Origin: Diplolepis rosae
Lineage: Eukaryota > Arthropoda > Insecta > Hymenoptera > Diplolepididae
DNA length: 64,000 bases
NCBI GenBank assembly: GCA_030998225.1
Contig: JAPYXD010000723.1
Coordinates: 24,507,501 to 24,571,500 of the forward strand
Reading direction: 5' to 3'
Part shown: piece after piece, positions 48,401-60,400 of the stretch
How the letters are laid out: every line of letters starts with the position of its first letter
How positions within the stretch are numbered: position 1 is the first letter of the stretch
Made by a program: the position numbers and the translations under genes
The notes under the pieces: generated by a model
Database searches by the model: none
Told to the model about the DNA's origin: nothing
Seen by the model: the letters and a program-made list of their open reading frames with translations, nothing else

Positions 48401-51400
48401 ATTTTTAAAAAAAAAAATCAAAATTTGACCTCCATTTTCGAAAATCAAAAATAAATTTGACTTTATCTCAAATTGGACCCATTTTTTTTTAAATCATCTA
48501 GTTAAAAAGCTGAAATTTTTTCCTATAAAATAGCAAAATTTCAGGATGGCTTTTTTTTGTTTTCGGGCAATTGTGCGATGAATCTTTTATAGACGTTGTA
48601 CAGGACTCTCCTAGGACGGGTCTAGGCATACCTGTTAAAACCAAAAAAGCCCCTCTTTCGAACCAATACACCACCCGCGGAACCGCCTTTCAGCTTTAAA
48701 CTTCACGGGTGGTTGGTTCCATTAAAGTCGCGTACGACTCTTCCGTCATCCGTTCGCTCGGAACTTCCATCCGCGGCCACACGCCCACTAGGCAAACCGT
48801 CTAGCCGCGCCACTCAGGGGAGAAACAAAGAGATTCCTCGCCCGAACGACGCGGGCAGCCAAGTCTACCCGAGACGCAGGACCGCGGGTGCAGGCCCCGA
48901 CTAATTTTTTACATTACATAATATCGTACGCGGTTAGTGTAACTGCTCTCTGCATTTACAGAGTTGGGACTGTCATTGTTAAGTTGCTAGTTACAATGCT
49001 AGAATTACAGTTAGTGTAAGAAGAAGAATTATTTGAATGCATCCGGTTATTTACCGCACAATCTCAGCTTTTTAACTAGATGATTTTAAAAAAAATTAAA
49101 TGGGTCCAAATTTGAGAAAAAGTCAAATTTATTTTTAATTTTCGAAAATGGAGGTCAAATTTTGATTTTTGGTTACAATTTGGTTACAACAAGTTGAAAG
49201 ATCACGAAAAAGACGTAAAATTACGTAAGTAAAATTTTGCTTTATGCAAAAAGAAATAAGTTATATTCGTTTAAAGAAGAGGCTTCCCATCAAGAGTCTG
49301 AAAATTGCACCCCCCGTATTTCAGCAAATATTTGTCAAAACGAAAAAATTTTTTTTGTAGGAAGTACCGTCAAATAGGTCATCAATCAGCCAAACTTTAA
49401 GCCCGATAGGACGACTTCGTTTTTTGGGGTGGTATCACTTGAGAAATTATGCCCCATATATCTTGTCAATAGTTCTCTTGAGTGATAACTTGATATTAGA
49501 CAATATTTTTTAATTGTTGAAACAACCTTTATTAACAAATGCATCACTTCCTCAGTTTTAATTACAAATTCGGATTCAGTGACTGTCTCAACACATTTTT
49601 TCATTCATCACGTAGTTTCTGATATAATTGACAAATGGAAGAAATGTGTATTGAAGAAAAAAGGGTGGTTTTTTCCACGTCAGGGTGGATTACAAGGGAT
49701 AGGATATATTGACAGTCTTCTTAGAAAACCCCTCTTTGCATTCCAATGAATATAAGTTATAACTGAGTGTTAGTATATATAATAAAAGAATTAGTAAACG
49801 ACTTTTCTCCACTAGGGGTAGTTTCACTGAATTCAAGAGTGATTTTAAAGTTTTGTAACTACATACTAATTTTTTTAAGATATCTGTGTACCGCAACATA
49901 CTTTCTCAGCCATCATGTAGACTATTCATATATCATGAATCATGTCAATTATTGCAATTTGGAAAAAAAAGGGCTTAATAGCAGTAAAGTACTTCGTGAG
50001 AACATATTTTCAAAAATTAGGAAAAACGCGGTTTTTGAATAGCCATTTTGATTTCCAGATACAAGGAATTGTTAAATCTACCATGAAATTATGATCAGTA
50101 TATCCGAAAATATATATAAATACTCTTATTTGTCAATTAAAACACATGTAGACTTAAATACACTAAAATATTTTATGGCAAAGATTTGTCTTTTTCCGGC
50201 ATTCTGGGAAAAGTCCTAAATGGCAAAGATCTTTGTCATCGGCAGTTGAAAGGTTAAGTAACTTACTTGATAACTTTAATAATTATGAATGCTGTAATAG
50301 AGATTAATCGTTAAGAGACTTTTGTCTTTTAGAAAACTAATCGTTATTTCTCACTGCTCGAGTACTTTTATCGTATAAGCTAGTACTCAGAAGAAAATAA
50401 AGAACATTTTTGTCTTCGAATAAAAAAAGACAAATCTTCTCATGTAAATCGAATTCTAAAATAAGTTAAAAGAAACCACGCTAATAACACATTTTGCATG
50501 CAAAAAACTTTTTTATCTTGACAAATTTGTGTAACATTTGTGCAAGGTTGCGTCCGTAATTACATACAAAATTTATGCAAATCAGGGAAATACATGCAAG
50601 CTTTCACAATTTAAATCTCAAAATAAAAAATATTTGACACTTGAAGCACAACTTTTTAAAATAAAAAATGACAAGTGGATATATCCGCAATTATTTCCTA
50701 ACCTTCTAGCGTGAAATATTTATTATTTTTGAATAAATTGAAAAATAAACCACGTTACCTCTAGGTCATGTGAACAAGAAATGCCAAATGCTCATGACGA
50801 ATTTCATATAGACTTTATGACTTGGAATTATTTTTGAAGAAATTTAATTTGTTTTTAAACAACTTAGCTTGGACATATTAGAGTTTAATTAAATTGAGAA
50901 ATATCTGGATTTTTATAAGGGTAAAAATAAAAGTAAATTTAAAAAAAATTTGAAATCGTTGTGTGGAAAAAGTGACGCATTCGACTGTGCTGGGATTCGA
51001 GCCCGGGTCTTTCGATTGCCGATTAAAAAAAATAAATTTGTAAATTAAGAGAAATATGAAAATTGCTTTATTCAATACTTATATAATATGAAAATACTGA
51101 TCCTAATGATATGAATTTGAAAATTTAATAAATATTTTTCAAATTGGAACGATCTACTAACCCACTGACGTTAATATTATGATATGTTTTTTAATACATT
51201 TTATTTGTTTTTAAACAACTTTGAAGATTTGGAAACCAAATTAAATTGAAGAATCCCTACATTTTGATAAGGGTAAAAATAATAGTAAATATTAATAAAA
51301 AGAAATTTGTAAATTGAGTGTAATATGAAAAAGGCTTTATTCAACACTTATAAATATTACAAGAAAATACTGGTCATAATTATATATCCTAATTTGATAA

Positions 51401-54400
51401 ATATCTAGAGATTTTAAATTGGAACATATCTATTGATCCACTGACGATAAGCATATACATCAGTGTAGACACCTGGATACCCTTGTACAGCACAACCCTT
51501 ACCCCAGGAGATGATCCCTGTGAGATGAATTCCAGTAACTAAGGGACCACCACCATCAGCTTGACAACTATCTCTTCCACCAGTGTAAGTGCATATCTGG
51601 CCTGCGGGGAGTCTTCCCTGGTAAGTTGCATTGCAGGAACTCTTGTTGATAATTTGAACATTGGCTTTCCGCAATTGGATTGGGAAAGACGAGTTCATCC
51701 AGCCCCATCCGGAAATTTTTGCGACACTTCCAACTCTTGCAGGTAAATCTGCGATGGGAATGGCATCTTTCGTACCATCCAAAGTGAATGGAATCGTTAC
51801 TTGAATTAAAGCAATGTCGTTAACTGGAATATTGTAATTGTTTGTGTAGTAATTTGGGTGAACAATTATTTTTGATACTTGATGAATAGAACCACCGTAA
51901 TTATGACACAGTGTTCCAGCTCTGATGGTATATGCATAAGTTGTTCCAGCCGTGACACAAGCTGCTGCGGTCAGCACATAGTTATTGGATATTATAACTC
52001 CACCGCAATAATGTTTGGATCCTAATTGAATGCTCACTTGGTAGGGGATATCTTCAATACTTGAAACTATGGAGCCGCCCACAATACGAGGAGTGAGAAA
52101 ATTTAGTGATTCCGCTGAAAACAAGAAGAAATACTTTATTTATATTTTAATTTCGTTCGTATTCCAAAAATGAATTGCTTTTATTCATAGTATATTTTTT
52201 ATTATTTTATTATTATATATATTATATTTATTTATTATTATTATATTTAATTATTATATTATATTATATTTTATTATTTTATTCTTTTTCCAAAAAGTTG
52301 TTTCAATTACCCAAATATACAAAAAGAAGGATTATACAATATGATTTTGGCCACCTGATATATTTGATTTCTTAGACCCTTTGATAAACTAAGATCAAAT
52401 ATACATACAGTCTGTTCAACAAGAGCGAGTTCTCGATTTTTCGAAAACTATTAGAGATTTTTGAACTTTTTTTTTTTAATGAAAGTACATTCAAAGGACT
52501 ACGGCGCAATTACCAAGGCGATTCAGTAGCGCTCGAATCGTCCGAGAGAGCAGACGTAAGTCATAATGAGTTCTGTGTACGCGAAACGTTTTGAAGCGGT
52601 CTTCTTGTGTACCCATCCAAAGGGACCACTAATGTCCTATACAGCTACTGCTAAATACATCAAAAAGTCGAAATCGTTCGTGAAGAAGTGGGTTGAGCGT
52701 TATAAAGCCAATAAAACAGTCGACGATCTGCCTGAAAGAGGCAAATGTTTGGGGATGCTTCTCACGGCGCGGTTTTGGGTGTTTAGAGCTCTTCACCGAG
52801 AACTTGAATGCTCAGAAAATGCTCCAAATATATGAACGTGGTCTTCTAAGGTCTGCTACAAAGATGTTTGGAACCGATACGGCCGATTGGATCTTACAAG
52901 AAGATAACGACCCGAAAAAACATCGAAGCCGTCTCTGCACCGCCTGGAAAACAGAAAATGGCATCACAACTTTGGACTGGCCATCACAGTCCCCCGATGC
53001 GAATCCAATCGAAAATTTCTGAAGTGTTTTAAAGAGGAAGCTTGTGGGAAAACGTGCCTTCACCCTGAAACAGCTCTCGCAAAAATCAGGAAGATATGGC
53101 AAGAATTGCCAACGGACTACGCTGAAAAATTAGTGGAAAGCATGCCGAAAAGGTGCCAGACCATTCTGGACAACGATGCGAATTAGACTATCTATTAGGT
53201 AGTAGCGCCGTAGTCCTTCGAGAGTACTTTTATTTAAAAAAAAAAACGTTTTAAAGTCTCTAATAGTTTTCGAAAAATCGAGGACTCGCTCTTGTTGAGC
53301 AGACTGTATAATAATTAATGTATAAAAATTCTTTTTTACAAAGAATATTTGTCTTGATTAAATAATCGATTACTATGATAAAAAATTCTTGATAAATATG
53401 CAAAACTTTTGTTTTTATTTGATAAAGCCTCAGGTTTTTTTCAAATTCACAAAGTACACGTGCATGTCAATAAAAAGATCAAATTGGAATTTCAAATTCA
53501 AATGAATATTGAAATTCGAATTCAAAATCTAATTAGGAACTAAATAGAAAATAAAAGTAACATACCATTTGCAGAAATCAGCAGAGCTGCTATCGTGTAG
53601 AATCCAATCATCTTTGATACTTCTCGGTTCACTAACTGTGAGATGCCGCTCCTTATGATGTTGTTTAAAAAGCACTGGCTACTTAATCTAATCACACGAC
53701 ATTTCCACATTTTCTGCGATATTTCCTATGATAACGTAAATCATTACGCAAAGTTCACATTAATTATAACTCTTCGCACAATCAGTGATTCAGGCAGCAA
53801 TTGATCTCAGAATTGGCTATCTTATCTCTAGATTAAAAGTTGAAATACGTTGTATCACGATGTTCTTACTTGACTTCAATTGAATATAAAATAAGACACT
53901 TGTGTATATGTAAAGACAAATTTTGTAGTACAAGATCACCAATATGCAGAAAACGTGCAGATTACGATAAGGATTTTTGCGTCAGAACAGTTTTATTTCC
54001 AGGAACAAAATATAATCTTTAGTTACATTGAAAAGTGACCTATCTGTTTTAAAACTTGATTTGCTTCTACACGGAGAAACTCTTCATTGCAAAATTTAGT
54101 ATTATCATATTTATTTCTACTAAAAGTCAATAGGAAACGAGGATATAACGTCACTTTTTTAGAAATTACTATTTTGAATATCAAGCTATGGAGTTACTTA
54201 TAATATTGGAGAAAATGGTGATATAATTGTACTTATGCCTAAAAACAAAAGCAAATTTTATTACTTGAAATAGTAAAATCGCAATCGACACATCTCGAAC
54301 GAATTATATTGAAGTAAACCCAATAAATGTTTCATTAATTGCTAAAAAAGAATGTTAAGTTTACAAAAGACAATAGTAAAGTCACATCTTCTGTCTAACC

Positions 54401-57400
54401 GAATTAACATAATCTTTTGGAGATAGTGGAACCATATTTATAACTTTTCCTATCGAAAATAGGAAATAATTGCATCTCCATGATATAAAAAAATCAGTCA
54501 TTCGTAAATTTTACCATAGTTCTTATTAGATTTTGTGAGCTACATAGAAAGAGTATTTATAAACATAGTTACATATTTACATACACATACACGTATATAT
54601 ACTAGGTTGTTCAAAAAGTTTTGAAAGCGACATCTATAGAGCAGTAGAAGAACCAAAATTTCTACGCCATTTTAAGATTTCATCTTTCATATGAACATAC
54701 CCAAAGTGTCATTCCACTCTGTCAATTCATTGTTTGTTTACAAGCCGTTTGAAGTTGACGTGTCAGTGTACTTTTGTACAATGGAAAAAATCGAATATCG
54801 TGCAGTGATAAAATTCTTTGTTTTGGAAGGTTTATCAGCAACGGAAATTCATACAAAAATGGTGAAAGTGTTAAAGGAAGCTGCTTCTTCATTTCCAACT
54901 GTGCATCGATGGGTTTTAGAGTTTAGACGTGGTCGAAAAAGCGTTGAAGACGATCCACGCTCAGGACGTCCAAAAAGTGCATCAACACCAGCATTCATAG
55001 CAAAAGTACAGGATATGGTTTTGGAAGATCGTCGATTGACCGAGAGAGATTTGGCGGAGGCCCTAGACATCTCATTAGGCAGTGTGAGTCATATTTTACG
55101 TGAAGTTTTGGGTTTCAGAAAGCTCTGTGCACAATGGGTGCCGCATTCGCTCACAATGGAACAAAAAAACGTTCGAATGCGACTTTCTGAGCAACATTTG
55201 GAGCGTTTTCGAAAGGATAAAAAGGATTTTTTGCGTCGATTCATCACTATGGATGAGACTTGGGTCTTCCATCATGATCCTGAATCAAAACAAGAGGCTA
55301 AGGAGTGGTGTGAACCAGGCACTTCGGCACCGACGCGAGTTCGTGTCCAGAAATCGGCGAAGAAGGTGTTAGCATCAGTTTTTTGGGATGCAAAAGGGAT
55401 TTTGTTGGTCGATTATCTCCAAACTGGCAAAACAATAAATTCTGAATAATATTGTAACCTTTTGGATCAATTGGATGCAAAAATTCGTGAAAAAGGACCC
55501 TGTTTGCAGAACAAAAAAATCCTTTTTCATCAAGACAATGCACCCGCTCACACAGCTCAAAAAACCATCACTAAAATAACCGAATTAAAGTACGAATTGT
55601 TGCAGCATCCACCTTATTCGCCTGATTTAGCTCCCTCTGACTTCTGGCTGTTCCCACACCTCAAGAAATTCCTTCGTGGGAAGCATTTTTCATCAAACGA
55701 AGAGGTTATAGCCGTCGTAGAGGAGTATTTTGCAGGCCTTGCAGAAAGTCACTTGCATGATGGGATAAACAAGTTGGAAGACCGTTGGACCAAATGTATT
55801 GATCTTATGGGAGATTATACTGAGCAATAAAAGTGATTTCACCAAAAAAAAAACGTATTTTCATTTTCGCTTTCAAAACTTTTTGAACAACCTAGTATAT
55901 ATATTTATATCAATATAAGGAATAAACATACCAATGCACGCTCAAATACTAATTCAACGCAACTTAACCTAACTGCACAACGTACACATTCATAAACGCA
56001 TCGCAGTGATATGTCAATATTGTCAATTACAATGTAGCAACTTCATTATATACTGAACTGTGGAAACTTTTACGATTTGTGAGGAAAAGCTCGGTAGTCC
56101 CTCTGCTAGAAAAAATCGTAAGTTAGAAAGGCGCCATATTCAAATGTAAAAAAATATATTACTATATCGGGTACCGACAAATAATCATAACGAGCACATG
56201 GAGCGATTCTCGGCTAATATCAGAAACGTTCGGCGTATCTGACGTCACTCGGCAGTACATTTAATATTTCCAATGGGTATTTTGACATCGTACTATTCTA
56301 ATATATGATGTATTCGCTTGCAAAATATTCAAGTCTTTCTCTCTTCATTGTTCATTACTATTGACAATGGTAATTTCTCTAAACTATTTTGCAATTCATA
56401 TTATTCAAAAGACCAATTCTTGCATAGATAGTTCTACTTTTTATTTATATAGGTATCACTTATTTCTAGTTTCAATTTGCCATCAAAGATATTAATCTTT
56501 GCAACTCTCAATGGTAATTTATAAAGTTGCACTATATTTACAATTGGTTCAGAAAATGTATTTCCTCCTACCGCTATGGTAAATAAAACTAGTTTTGTTA
56601 CTATATCCTTGCTTCCTATTGACTTTTAGTAAAAATAAATATAATAATACTAGATTTTACAATGAAAAGTTTCTCCGTGTAAGCTTATTATATTTCTAAA
56701 TTAATTGAATAAAATCGTGAAAGTTAAAATCAGTTTTAATAAAATACTTGATTGGTATTTTCTAATGGAGAATTAAAATCTGCAATAAAAAATGGAGGTT
56801 CCTATTTGAAATTCCATTATTGTGAACATTTTTTTACGATGCATATTTCTTGGGATATTTTTATGTTTCAAGTTAAAAATCTCACCCTGTATATCCTAAA
56901 TTCAAATTTATTAGCCATAATAAATCGCTGAAGTATACATGATCTCAAATTCTTTGAAACCTTATTAGTTTAGTGAAATGGCTAAAGTTACACCATTAAT
57001 ACCAAAGTAATCAAGCTAAGTTTAATCTTTAAATCTGAATTGATGAAAAGTATACTGAATTGATGAAGTCGTTTATTAATTCACAATGATAAAAATTTCA
57101 TTGCACTCGTCTTCAAGTGTTGTGCGAGTGGGTAACGACATAATGTACATTCCTGATAGATTATCCGCGCTGAACACGAATCCGAAGTTAAAAGTTGTCA
57201 ATTACATTAGATTTTCAAGAAAAAATGGTTTACAATCCCCAAAAATAGCGTTTTTTTATACACTGAGAAACTTTTCGTTAAAGTAAATGATAAAAATGAA
57301 TGAAAATTTAGTATAATGATTTCAAATTAATTAGTTGAGTTTGAAACTTTTGTCAAAGTCTACATTATCAGAGGATCACTAGTCTTTTGAAATGGGGATA

Positions 57401-60400
57401 GCCGGTGTTTTATTACTCTTATACATATTATGGCATCGAAATTCAATATAGTTATAACAATCTTTAAAACACGTAGAAGACAAATTATAGTATTTTAAAT
57501 AGCAAATATTATGAATCTCCATTCGAAAAATGAAGAGTACGAAAACATGATATTATGATTACCAAGTATTCCGATTGGCTTCGTAGACTCGATCCAAGTA
57601 TGTCCAACTCTTGCCAACGTCGATTCGTGGTCGTGTATACGCGTGTTTCCATTTTCTCGATTCTGATTTTAAAGAATTTTTTTTCTTTGTGTTTCTTTTT
57701 ATAAAACCTGCCTAGATTCGTCAAAATAACAATATTTTTCTGATTATGTTTTTAAAAAATAATAATTATATTGGTTTATTGGGATTCTTTCGATGCGAAA
57801 AAATTTCAAATTTTGAAATTGCAATCATTTTTACAACTTGTTTCTTGACATTAAAATGTAAATAGTGATATATAATACTATATAAATTATAACTAGTGTA
57901 CTATAAATATTTATACAGCTTTTGCAGCAGTAGCTTATAGGCGAAATTTTTTTCGGCATATGGCAAGTAAGAATAGCCTTTAGGCTATTCGCGCTAGGCG
58001 TTAGGCGTTAGGAATGCATTTAGTTATGTAGATATAGGTAGGTTAGAGGGTTCTAATCTAAAGGCGATTATAAAAATTTTAATTGAAGTACGCGATTACA
58101 AATAATGTATCATTGTGTACTTAAATATCTGAACATAATAATATTTGTGTCCATGTTTCCATTGAAACCTCTCTCCTCTTCTCAGTACCAAACGCGTTAG
58201 AAAAATTCGGAAAGATTCTTTCAGTCTTTCGAATAACATGTATTAAAACCATTTTAAATTCGCTCCGTAACTTTGATATAGTGATTTTAAATTTCTCATA
58301 GCTTTTATAACAGTTAGTAGAACATCTATTCCATTTATTCAAACGAATATATCAACTTTGCCGCTTGAAAACCACTATACTAATTTCTGATACAAAAACC
58401 CTGTTTAATTCATTTTGAAACGATATTATACTAAAATATAATTAATAATTAAATATTGTTGATGTTCTTAGTTGGCTTTAGGGTCCAGAAAAAATGTAAC
58501 TCAAATCTTCATATTTTCAAACGTCTTGACTCAGATTGGAGTCCTCGTCAGTGAGAATTTATTTCTATAAAAAATACAAAGGAAGAAACTTAAAAAAATT
58601 TCTCGTGTGACGGTTAAAAATTGTGGTAACAATCAATAAAAATGAATTGCACGTGTGAAAAATATAGAATTGGTTTAAATAACTAAATTTACAAAAATAA
58701 AAATTGTAGAAAAATTTTTTCTATAAAAATACAGAGGGAAGAAACTTAAAAAATTGCACGTGTGACGGATAAACATATTGTGGTGAAAACGATATAAATG
58801 AATTGCACGTGTGGAACTATAAAATTGGTCTAAATAATTAAATTCAACAAAATAAAAACTGTGCAATAATTTTTTCTATAAAAATACAAAAGGAAGAAAC
58901 TTAAAAAATTTTCACGTGTCACGAATAAAACATTGTAGTAACAAACGATATACTCGTAAATGTATTGTACGCGTGAAAACTGTAAAATCGGTCTAAGTAG
59001 CTGAATACACCAAAAAACTGTACAGAAAAAAATGGTTAATTTACCCTAAGAAAGATTATACATACAGTAAAAGTGTTGGAGTTAAGAAAAATGATTAAAG
59101 AATAAAAAGTCTAAAAAATGCGATCTCATCACAATAAAATATTACCAAACAAAAACTGACCTGTCATTTTGTTAAGTAGCCGGAAAAAACGTTGGTGAAA
59201 AAATTAATCCAAGTGACACAGTAACAAATTTCCTTTTTTTCTTTCTTTTCTTTCGCCGCAAGCAAAATGAGCACATAATGTTTGAAAAAACAGTCCTGTC
59301 ACTACGGATTTTGCTTCAAAACTGAGTTGCATTTGGATAACAGACTTGGGAAGGCTTTGTAAAATAAAGTGGAAGGTGAGGTTTTTTACTTGCAGAGTCT
59401 CGATTAAAGGGGAAGGAGAGGAAAAAAAATGTGTAAAGATGTACACAAGATGACCAGAATACTGCGACAAAAAAGGGCTATGAAATTTGAAACGAGTCAT
59501 AAACAGTTTGCTTTTTGCTCTTGTCTAGAAATGAAGCCTGACACGTTTACTTCAAAATCAAATTGTCAAGAATTTGATCGCATATGATCTTGAACCCTTG
59601 TGCTCTTTTGTTCTAAGGGGTGTATGTGCTTTAGCACGCTTGAAGTAAAGATTTAGGCGAATTGCCGAAAACACAATCAGATTTTTGACTAGTTTGTTTT
59701 GAAGTAAAAATGTCAGACTTTATATTTATACGTGAACGAAGGTATATCAAATTCCATATACAGTTTATGTAAATGACTCAATATACTTTAATATTAAGTT
59801 TAATATAATTTTGAACAGTGTATTAGTCTCGAAATAGGACATGACGATGCGGCATTTTGGTTATCGAATTACTCGAGGAGGGTGTACGACTAAGTAAATT
59901 AACAGTTGGTTGGTCCAGCTAGTTACCAAGCTCATGGGTGTGAAATTTAATACCTATATATTTTGAGAGGGTTGAAAGTGGCGAAAAGACAGAGAGACAG
60001 TGACTTGTAAAAAGCAAATACCACTAGAGACGAGGGCTGGATAATCTAATGTCTCTCCACGTCAATCTATTCACCTCTATTCAACGTGTCCAAACAGAGG
60101 ATAATTTCATAAACTATTAAAGTAGCGTACCGAATAATTGTAGATTAGTTTAAAAGTAGTTTAAATTTCTTGTATATTTATAGTGAAAAATTAATTGCTG
60201 CAAAGTACTTTATTATACTTTTAAGGTCGCTCGGTAGTATCATTTGTTAACTTTAGAATTAATTTTTTATGTAAAAATTGCAATGAGAAAAAATCTGATA
60301 GTTTTTTCGAGATGTATCGTGTTTACAGACGCTGACAAAAACAGATCGATAGACAGAATTGATTAAACTCTGTTTCCAAATTCAGAGAAACATTAAACGA

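Larger units (their letters stand above)
52115..53565. other. Intron of the serine protease homologue
   Basis: 1,451 bp, of which 899 bp is the Tc1-like element at 52408-53306. An AT-only microsatellite-like tract lies at 52190-52290. Without the insertion the intron would be about 550 bp. Confidence 0.85.
54070..56679. mobile_element. CACGGAGAAAC foldback element carrying mariner D
   Basis: The left end CACGGAGAAACTCTTCATTG and about 90 bp of following sequence (through ACTAAAAGTCAATAGGAA) are inverted at 56585-56679. TA flanks at 54068-54069 and 56680-56681. Mariner D (54602-55895) inserted in its interior. Confidence 0.78.
58455..59500 (-). mobile_element. Solo Penelope-like terminus with triplicated centre
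   Basis: TGGCTTTAGGGTCCAGAAA and a hammerhead-like block match the left arm of 32632-34790. Near 59410-59490, AAAGATGTACACAAGATGAC matches the inner end of that arm. Between them three direct repeats of about 156 bp (from 58563, 58719 and 58874) replace the single copy region. No second arm or nuclease is nearby. Confidence 0.7.

Noticed and set aside
51414..53611. Active trypsin
   Set aside because: The catalytic His and Ser positions encode Ala and Gly, checked at the codon level (GCA GCA GCT TGT and GAT GGT GGT GGT).
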